NCBI GenBank assembly: GCA_030641715.1
Contig: DAOWGX010000017.1
Location: 1-39,090 of the forward strand
DNA length: 39,090 nucleotides
Origin: Nanobdellota archaeon
GTDB taxonomy: Archaea > Nanobdellota > Nanobdellia > Pacearchaeales > GW2011-AR1
Reading direction: 5' to 3'
Shown: piece by piece, positions 1 through 5,870 of the stretch
Layout: the number at the start of each line of letters is the position of its first letter
How positions within the stretch are numbered: position 1 is the stretch's first letter
Program-made: the position numbers and the translations under genes
The notes under the pieces: generated by a model
Database searches by the model: none
Told to the model about the DNA's origin: nothing
Seen by the model: the letters and a program-made list of their open reading frames with translations, nothing else

Positions 1-448
1 CTTTGTAGATTCGACCGTCGAATTTTATTTCTCCGAGGTAAGTTCTGTTTGATAGAACTTTTTTTAGACCATTAACAGAGAGGTTGAAGTTTTTTGCGAG
101 AGAATTTAAGGAATATTTTCGGTTGAGGAATGTTCGGTATAATGAGTGGACTCGGGCAGCGTCTTCGTTTGGGATTAGGTTGCCGTTGGTGACGTCGTAG
201 CCGAGGGGGGCTCTGGTGACAACTCTACCGATGCTTGCTGTTTTGTCCATTCCGGATTTTTGTTTCTTACCGAAGCGTTGCCCATATTTTCTAAAAGTAT
301 CTAAAATTTTCCAGTCGATTTTTTCATCGATGTAATTTTGGAAGTCGGAGATTTTTTCGGGTGCGAATTTTGCACAGATGGGGCACAGGGGGCTTCCTAA
401 AATCACCACTTCTTTTTTGTCTTGATAACTGCATTTTTTACAGGTCAT
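1..448 (-). CDS. Recombinase-domain protein with N-terminal zinc ribbon, partial (3' end outside window)
   Basis: This frame is open from ATG at 448 to the left edge (about 149 codons), so it is absent from the ORF track. Residues 1-35 form a zinc-ribbon-like start (TCKKC, then CPIC). From about residue 75 the sequence matches the DNA-binding 'recombinase' domain of large serine recombinases: GRVVTRAPLGYDV, then IPNEDAARVHSLYRTFL, then SNRTYLGEIKFDGRIYK. The serine catalytic domain that normally precedes this domain is absent. The same frame upstream is closed by a stop at 488-490, so there is no room for it. A catalytic domain could only lie C-terminal, beyond the window. The start is supported by a palindromic TATA box centred 25.5 nt upstream, shared with the divergent gene at 499. 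It could be a catalytically dead DNA-binding protein or an unusual recombinase. Confidence 0.7.
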   Translation of the reverse strand, partial: MTCKKCSYQDKKEVVILGSPLCPICAKFAPEKISDFQNYIDEKIDWKILDTFRKYGQRFGKKQKSGMDKTASIGRVVTRAPLGYDVTNGNLIPNEDAARVHSLYRTFLNRKYSLNSLAKNFNLSVNGLKKVLSNRTYLGEIKFDGRIYK

Positions 449-467
449 GATTTTGTAAGGATGAGAG

Positions 468-479
468 ATTTTATAAAAT
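468..479. promoter_or_regulatory. Shared bidirectional TATA box (palindromic)
   Basis: ATTTTATAAAAT is a perfect palindrome centred at 473.5. It lies exactly 25.5 nt from the A of the minus-strand ATG at 448 and 25.5 nt from the A of the plus-strand ATG at 499. That is the normal archaeal TATA-to-start distance for leaderless mRNAs in both directions. Confidence 0.65.
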
Positions 480-498
480 GTTTTGTCTTAAAAGATGT

Positions 499-927
499 AT
501 GAAAAAATTGGGAGGGGTATTGTTAATTATTGGAATTATCTTTATCGTGTTGGTCTTGGGGACGGGGATCTATTTTTATAATTTTCATATTTTCGGAACG
601 GTGCGACTTTGTGTCGGCGAGGTGAATGATATAGGTATACTTTGTGAGGTAACATTTGATTGTACTGATTTGATAAGGGGGGAAATAGCGGAGGATTTTA
701 GTGATGCACCTGATTTTATTCAAGAGAATTTTCAGAAGGTTATCGAAGAGATTGTTTATTGTGATGGAAATTGTTTTGTAAGGGACGTTCGTGGCATAGA
801 TTTAGAAACTGGGGAGTTTGAAATGTTGGATTCTTGTAGGGTTGAAGAGAAAGAAATTGTTATTGGGATTCGGGGGAAGGACGGTTTGGAAATTTGGAAA
901 TATTTGGAAAACAAAAAATTAGATTAA
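499..927 (+). CDS. Small single-pass membrane protein, unknown function
   Basis: I prefer ATG 499 (MKKLGGVLLIIG) over the track start at 478, because the TATA box ATTTTATAAAAT is centred 25.5 nt before 499 and partly overlaps 478. The 142-aa product has a short basic N-terminus, one hydrophobic segment at about residues 5-25 and a soluble acidic remainder with five cysteines. I recognise no family. The segment could be a signal anchor with the domain outside the cell. Disulfide use of the cysteines is only a possibility. It is divergent from the recombinase-domain gene and convergent with SBDS, with 22 nt between the stops. Confidence 0.65.
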   Translation: MKKLGGVLLIIGIIFIVLVLGTGIYFYNFHIFGTVRLCVGEVNDIGILCEVTFDCTDLIRGEIAEDFSDAPDFIQENFQKVIEEIVYCDGNCFVRDVRGIDLETGEFEMLDSCRVEEKEIVIGIRGKDGLEIWKYLENKKLD

Positions 928-949
928 TATAAGTTTGTAGTAATTTCTC

Positions 950-1621
950 TTAAGGTTTCAACTCCTCACTCAAGACACTACCATGCGTCGCCCCGTTAAT
1001 CTTATCATAAAAATCAAAAATCAGCGCTGTCGGCATTTCGACGACAACTTGCAAATCCCCGTTGTTCTCCCACCTCTCCTCGACCATAAACTCCTTCACA
1101 AGTCCATACGCTTTCCCCGTATGAATCGCTGGAATTGTCAGCCGAACTTTTTTCATCTCAATCTTTATCGGCAATACCTTCGACAACTGATCCATAATCT
1201 CGTTAATTTGTGATTCGATGGGCTTATTCTTAACATTAACATGTGCTTCTTCTAAGGCTTTCATAATTTTATCGGGTGTATAGGGTCGTCCCTCCGCTGA
1301 AACTGCGTTCCTCGACAAAAAATCAACAATCTGCTTGTACTTCTGCTCGTGTTCCGCCTTCATCGAATCAGCAGTTCGAACAATCTCTCCACTCTTAATA
1401 ATTTTCTCGGCAACAATCATGATATCGTCACTATCGAATGCGTCCTTTAACTCACTCTCCGACGCATGCTCACCCGATTTCAAATTATGAAAAATCGCAT
1501 CGGTCAAAACCGCGACACCAAGATTCCCGTCACCTTTCTTAACTTTTATAGCTTCCTCCAAATCTACAAGAATCTCAAAATGCTTTCCTTCCTTTTTTAT
1601 CCTCGCAACTGTATTTGTCAT
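950..1621 (-). CDS. sdo1: Ribosome maturation protein SBDS/SDO1 homolog
   Basis: The 223-aa product is a full-length archaeal SBDS-family protein. In archaea and eukaryotes this family acts in the cytoplasm in late 60S-type subunit maturation, with EF-2-like GTPase-dependent release of aIF6. The N-terminal FYSH domain (about 1-85) is visible from NTVARIKKEGKHFEILVD through GEHASESEL. The helical middle domain (about 90-160) contains GRPYTPDKIMKALEEAHV. The C-terminal ferredoxin-like domain (about 165-223) contains LTIPAIHTGKAYGLVKEF. A TATA-like box at 1642-1651 is centred about 25 nt upstream, so it probably has its own leaderless transcript although it follows psmA by only 35 nt. The psmA-SBDS adjacency belongs to the conserved archaeal exosome/proteasome superoperon. 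Confidence 0.93.
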   Translation of the reverse strand: MTNTVARIKKEGKHFEILVDLEEAIKVKKGDGNLGVAVLTDAIFHNLKSGEHASESELKDAFDSDDIMIVAEKIIKSGEIVRTADSMKAEHEQKYKQIVDFLSRNAVSAEGRPYTPDKIMKALEEAHVNVKNKPIESQINEIMDQLSKVLPIKIEMKKVRLTIPAIHTGKAYGLVKEFMVEERWENNGDLQVVVEMPTALIFDFYDKINGATHGSVLSEELKP

Positions 1622-1656
1622 ATTGTAAATAAGAATCCAAACTTTATTAATCTTCC

Positions 1657-2355
1657 TTAATATTCTAGTTCCTTCCCGCTCAACTTCTCAATCTTGCCAT
1701 CTTCAACAATCCCGACATCAAACGTATTAACATCAAATTCGTCCCCCTGAACTTCTTTAAAAATACTCAATCCTAACTTTATAGCATCGTCGGAACTCAA
1801 ATCATTAACGTAACTCTCCCTCAAAAGTTTCTTGATTTTATCATCATCTTCGCCAATCGCGTTAGCCTTATACCTCAAATAATTTCCTGTGACATCAACA
1901 GTATAAAGAACTGGTTCTCCATTGTATCCCCCAAACATCATCGATGTACCAAAAGGTCTTGCCCCGCCGTACTGCGTGAATTGTTGTTGGATATCTGCGA
2001 TGTCTCTAATAACCGACTCAGTACTTGCTGCCGAATCATAAGTCACCCGATGCTGTTGAGCAATCATTCTAGCCTTCTCAACAAGAACTCTCGCGTCTGA
2101 AGTAATTCCTGCCGAAACAGCGATAATGTGCTCGTCAACCTCATTAATTTTATTTGCTGAGTTTTCAACGATTAAACTGTCTTTCTGTCTTCTATCTGAA
2201 ATAATCACAACGCAATCCTTCCCAAGAATTCCAATCGACGCAGAACCAAGCCGAACAGTCTTCTCTGCATACTCTACTTGCAAAATATGCCCGTCTGGTG
2301 CAAACATCGTCGCCGCCCTGTCATATCCCATTTGTTGGTGTTGAATATCTTCCAT
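1657..2355 (-). CDS. psmA: Proteasome subunit alpha
   Basis: The 232-aa product forms the outer seven-membered rings of the archaeal 20S proteasome and gates substrate entry. The N-terminal alpha-subunit signature is clear: GYDRAATMFAPDGHILQVEYAEKTVRLGSASIGI, seen here in two adjoining parts. As expected for alpha subunits it carries an N-terminal extension and no catalytic Thr at the start. The later segment GGARPFGTSMMFGGY is also typical. The start ATG at 2355 has a TATA-like element (ttttattaagg on the minus strand, 2376-2386) centred about 25 nt upstream, so it has its own promoter. SBDS follows, and the large surface-protein gene B lies upstream where rnp2 would normally be adjacent. 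No beta subunit is in the window. Confidence 0.95.
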   Translation of the reverse strand: MEDIQHQQMGYDRAATMFAPDGHILQVEYAEKTVRLGSASIGILGKDCVVIISDRRQKDSLIVENSANKINEVDEHIIAVSAGITSDARVLVEKARMIAQQHRVTYDSAASTESVIRDIADIQQQFTQYGGARPFGTSMMFGGYNGEPVLYTVDVTGNYLRYKANAIGEDDDKIKKLLRESYVNDLSSDDAIKLGLSIFKEVQGDEFDVNTFDVGIVEDGKIEKLSGKELEY

Positions 2356-2402
2356 GTTATAAACAAAAAATTTGCCTTAATAAAATTTGTTATACTCTAT
2401 TT

Positions 2403-5396
2403 TTAAGCCTTTCCCCTGATTGTATTGGGGGTATTAATTGAACTAGAAAATTCCTTTCCCTTCTTCCCAACCTTCCGAAGAACCGTAAAAATTAACCCAG
2501 CAGCGATGAGAATTATAGTTACAATTGTAGGGTAGAACCAAGGGTTATTTTCTTTTATGTCGTCGACGATTTTTCCCGTTAGGGTTTTATCTTTTTTTAG
2601 GATTTCTGATTTGATTTCTTCGTTGATTTCCTGGATAAAAATATCCGCCCTGATTGAGGTCACGTTGTCGAGTCGGACTAATAAGTCATAAAAATTGTCG
2701 TCGTCGAGGTTGACTTTCCATTCTTCACCGACGGAGAGCGTTTTGGTTTGAGGTTCCGACGAGATTGTTATCGTCGCTGTTTTGTTGTCAGCGTTAAGAT
2801 TATCTATTTTTAATTGGTGGGATTCGGTTCCGGATTTGAAGTCTAGTTTCCAGAATCTTCCGAGTTGTCGAGAGTAACCTTGTCGGAGGTTTGATTCGGT
2901 AGGATAATATATTGGTGAGCCTGAGGAGCCTGATTGAGCGGTTGTTTCTGTTACAGGGGCAGATATACTGAAACTTACATTCTGAGTATTATTAACATTT
3001 CCTATAGTATCATTACAATAGAAATTTGTGACATAATCTCCATCAGGTAAACTTAAAGATTTTGTAAATGTCTGGTTATCAGAACTTTCCATAGAGGTAT
3101 TTGTCACACCTGCATCAAAGGAGTATAAACAAGTCCCATTCTCATTTAAAGTTGCGTTTAATAAAATCGAAGAAGTTGTAAATGATTGTTCTGATAAGGG
3201 CGAATTAATTATAATATTTGGAGAGAGTGTATCTTTAAAAAAGGTAATACTTGTTGAATTTAAATTTCCGACAGTATCATTAATATAAACCGTCCATGTA
3301 TTAATTCCCTCACTACTAACCAATCCTGTCCAATTTGTACCACAAGCCATAGCCGTCGAGTTCCAACCTCCGCCATTATTAGACCACCAACATTTGTCTG
3401 AATTAAGTTCTATAAAAGTATAATTCAAAACAGAGACATTAGTATTATAACTTATATTAGTTGGATAAACTATTATAACTTGGGGAGCAATTGTATCTAT
3501 ATCATAACTTAAAAAAATAGGAACATAATTATAAATTTCATTTATCAATTTAAAAGTCCCCTCAATAGGATATAAAATATAATCAGCTAAATTCCTTAGA
3601 CTCTTTAAAGTTCCATCATTACCCCATCCCGAACCATTAATAGTTCCATTAATTCCATTAACCCCCAAATTATGTGCAACAGTTCCATTGTTTTCATTAA
3701 AATTATAATGCCAAATTGCATCATCTTCTGTCTTAGCCAATGTTTTTGCTCTGATTGTATTTTCTCCTGAATTAAGAATCCCTTTAAAATAAAAATAATC
3801 TGAATTTTCATTTGCATTACTCATTCCTATTGTCCCAGCAGGGTATCCTTGATATTCATATTCTCTTGCGATATACCATGTAGTTCCATTATCTTCAGAA
3901 GCTACAATTACTGTTTTATCTGCTTGATAATAACTAAAATACATAACATCATTACTGTCCTTAACAGCATCATACCACCACCCTGTAATATCATGTTCAA
4001 ATACAGTTTCATAATTTACATCATCACTAGTTCTAAAAATTTTGCTATAACCAAGAGAAACATCTTCCCCATAAATTCTATATTCTTGTGTGAAAATTAA
4101 AGTTGTAGGTTGCCAAAAATATCCTAAATCCATATATTCTTGAAGTTTAACCCATGTAGTTCCATTATCAACACTTCTTAATAAATAGGTTGCATTTTGA
4201 TGTGTCGGAGTGCTATCACCAACAGAAACATAAACGTAATCACTATAGGGATCTACTTTAACAAAATGGATATGTCTTGCGTCCATACTATCATTATATA
4301 TAGTTTCGCATGTTTCAAAGTTATCCGAACTTCTATAAACAATCCCACTGTGATCTCCGGGATTCATATCTCCGTAAGTAGCAAAGAAAGTATAGTGCCC
4401 ATCAGAAGATTCGCTCATCCCATGCCCATGCCAAAAATAATTTTCTGAAAATGGCATTGTAAGAACTATTGAAAATTTTGTTAAATTATAACTTCCATCC
4501 CCATTTGGAGGGCTTCTATATAATTCATCCATACACCCAATATAGGTATAATTGTTTAAATCTTGATAAATTCCATTACAAGATGACTCTGTAAAATTAT
4601 AATTATTTACAAACGTACCACCATTATCATTGCTAAAATATGTTTTATTTTGAAATAAAACCAATAAAGATCCGTCGTTAAGGATCCAATTAAACCCCTT
4701 TTGTGCTAAATTTTTTGTTTCAACTGGTCTTACGTATTCGCCATCATTCCAAAGTAAATGATTTATTTCATCCCCACTTAAAGTTCTATTATATGTTTTG
4801 ATAAAATCTATACTACCATTGAAATAATCTCCATAACTCCCTTGATAATTAGAACCAATGACCCAATCATCCTCTGCAAAAAGACCTTCCCCAGCCTTAC
4901 TAATACTGGTCTTTACTGGATTTACACCAACTTTATAAGTAGTATTGTATTGATCTTCATACATTGTTTGATTTCCAGAAGTATCGTTGTAAGTACCTGC
5001 GATAAAAGACCAATTTTTATCTATACCATTGTTCCATAATGAACTTCTTGCAAGAGCAGAATCATTTGCACTAACAAAATATAAAACATCATCATAAATA
5101 TAAATCTTCGTTCCCCATTTTTGACTAAATAAATTATGACTTCCCGTATTATTATTTGACTTAAATTTTATAATGGTGGTAATATCTTGACTTGGAATTG
5201 ATAATTGATTTTCCAAAATTACATTATCATCAATTCCATCAAAATCTAACCAAGTATTATCATAAACTTGTGCAGTAAAATTAGCCAAACTCTGGTTATT
5301 TAAAGAAACATTATTAGAGTAATTTCCAGTAATATTTTGAAGTAAATTTCCTGCACTTACTAAATTAATCCCAACAAAAAACACAACCATCAACAA
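2403..5396 (-). CDS. Large membrane-anchored surface protein B (LamG + beta-propeller-like + Ig-like), start interrupted by a poly-G frameshift
   Basis: The 997-codon frame has no well-placed start. Its first ATG (5390) lies inside the signal-peptide core (MVVFFVGINLVSA). The same frame runs upstream as RRASRDNKKGFGFRKGFLIG into the poly-G run and a stop. The basic stretch would be the n-region if the leader ORF from ATG 5559 were joined by a tract of 9 or 12 G; the tract now has 10. Regions in order: signal peptide; LamG/ConA-like domain (about 40-215); propeller-like repeats with SNDNGGTF, RSVDNGTTW and SEDNGTTW (about 225-560); two Ig-like repeats (about 650-830); an anchor module containing ITISSEPQT (about 850-945); a TM helix (about 955-975) and a basic tail. 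Many NxS/T sequons fit a glycosylated ectodomain. Ligand unknown. Confidence 0.85.
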   Translation of the reverse strand: MLMVVFFVGINLVSAGNLLQNITGNYSNNVSLNNQSLANFTAQVYDNTWLDFDGIDDNVILENQLSIPSQDITTIIKFKSNNNTGSHNLFSQKWGTKIYIYDDVLYFVSANDSALARSSLWNNGIDKNWSFIAGTYNDTSGNQTMYEDQYNTTYKVGVNPVKTSISKAGEGLFAEDDWVIGSNYQGSYGDYFNGSIDFIKTYNRTLSGDEINHLLWNDGEYVRPVETKNLAQKGFNWILNDGSLLVLFQNKTYFSNDNGGTFVNNYNFTESSCNGIYQDLNNYTYIGCMDELYRSPPNGDGSYNLTKFSIVLTMPFSENYFWHGHGMSESSDGHYTFFATYGDMNPGDHSGIVYRSSDNFETCETIYNDSMDARHIHFVKVDPYSDYVYVSVGDSTPTHQNATYLLRSVDNGTTWVKLQEYMDLGYFWQPTTLIFTQEYRIYGEDVSLGYSKIFRTSDDVNYETVFEHDITGWWYDAVKDSNDVMYFSYYQADKTVIVASEDNGTTWYIAREYEYQGYPAGTIGMSNANENSDYFYFKGILNSGENTIRAKTLAKTEDDAIWHYNFNENNGTVAHNLGVNGINGTINGSGWGNDGTLKSLRNLADYILYPIEGTFKLINEIYNYVPIFLSYDIDTIAPQVIIVYPTNISYNTNVSVLNYTFIELNSDKCWWSNNGGGWNSTAMACGTNWTGLVSSEGINTWTVYINDTVGNLNSTSITFFKDTLSPNIIINSPLSEQSFTTSSILLNATLNENGTCLYSFDAGVTNTSMESSDNQTFTKSLSLPDGDYVTNFYCNDTIGNVNNTQNVSFSISAPVTETTAQSGSSGSPIYYPTESNLRQGYSRQLGRFWKLDFKSGTESHQLKIDNLNADNKTATITISSEPQTKTLSVGEEWKVNLDDDNFYDLLVRLDNVTSIRADIFIQEINEEIKSEILKKDKTLTGKIVDDIKENNPWFYPTIVTIILIAAGLIFTVLRKVGKKGKEFSSSINTPNTIRGKA

Positions 5397-5436
5397 CCCA
5401 ATCAGAAATCCTTTTCTAAAACCAAAACCTTTTTTA

Positions 5437-5559
5437 TTATCTCTCGAGGCTCTTCGCCCCCCCCCCTAATACCGTATCAGCGACTGTAGGCTCCTCTTTT
5501 CTCATAACCTTTTTAACAGTTCCGTGTTTATAAAACTTACCTCCTAAATTCCAAAACAT
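5437..5559 (-). CDS. Leader ORF of surface protein B, ending just after the G10 tract
   Basis: ATG 5559 opens a 40-aa frame (MFWNLGGKFYKHG... to ...VLGGGAKSLER) that reads through ten G and stops at 5437-5439. If the tract had 9 or 12 G, this frame would continue as VLGGGRRASRDNKK into surface protein B. An A/T-rich element (aaataaga, minus strand, about 5585-5592) lies roughly 29 nt upstream and could be its TATA box. Rnp2 ends 26 nt upstream, so readthrough transcription is also possible. Confidence 0.55.
   Translation of the reverse strand: MFWNLGGKFYKHGTVKKVMRKEEPTVADTVLGGGAKSLER
5457..5466 (-). repeat. Homopolymer tract G10 (coding strand) at the 5' end of surface gene B
   Basis: Ten consecutive C on the plus strand, i.e. 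G10 on the coding strand, followed there by CGAAG. Tract length decides whether ATG 5559 is in frame with the 997-codon body: 9 or 12 joins them and 10 does not. The tract at 15131-15140 has the same length and the same 3' flank. Confidence 0.9.
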
Positions 5560-5585
5560 TTTTATCTAATAATAATAAACAAATC

Positions 5586-5870
5586 TTATTTTGCTAATCC
5601 CTTCAACGTCCCGCTCACCTTCTCAATCCCAATCCCCGCCAAAGCCAACGCCGCCCGAACATTCTCCAACGATTTCACCAAACAACTCCCGACCAACTTA
5701 CCCGGAAAATCCTCTGTCCGAACTCTCATATAAGCCGCTTCCGCAAATCCAAGAACCCCGACGTATTCCAAAATCGCAGCTTCAACTTTATCATTCGTCG
5801 CCCTAACTAAAAAATACCTTCTCTTATCTCTCGCCGAGGGTTTAAGACTTAGTTTGTTTCTTTTTGCCAT
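5586..5870 (-). CDS. rnp2: Ribonuclease P protein component 2 (Rnp2/Pop5 family)
   Basis: The 94-aa protein fits the archaeal Pop5/Rnp2 family, which binds RNase P RNA (usually with Rnp3/Rpp30) in tRNA 5' maturation. Seen in sequence: an N-terminal KPSARDKRRYFLVR beta strand, a central helix EAAILEYVGVLGFAEAA, and the C-terminal IEKVSGTLKGLAK, which resembles the family's ...VSGTIK end. It is somewhat shorter than the usual 100-120 aa. The first 29 nt overlap the 3' end of the subtilase gene. A TATA-like element (actttttaatt, 5889-5899) lies about 25 nt before the ATG, inside the subtilase coding sequence, so it need not depend on subtilase transcription. Rnp2, psmA and SBDS are usual neighbours in archaea. 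Confidence 0.75.
   Translation of the reverse strand: MAKRNKLSLKPSARDKRRYFLVRATNDKVEAAILEYVGVLGFAEAAYMRVRTEDFPGKLVGSCLVKSLENVRAALALAGIGIEKVSGTLKGLAK

Noticed and set aside
523-723. 66-aa minus-strand ORF opposite the small membrane protein
   Set aside because: No promoter in position and no motif; the plus-strand gene has both a TATA box and a TM segment.
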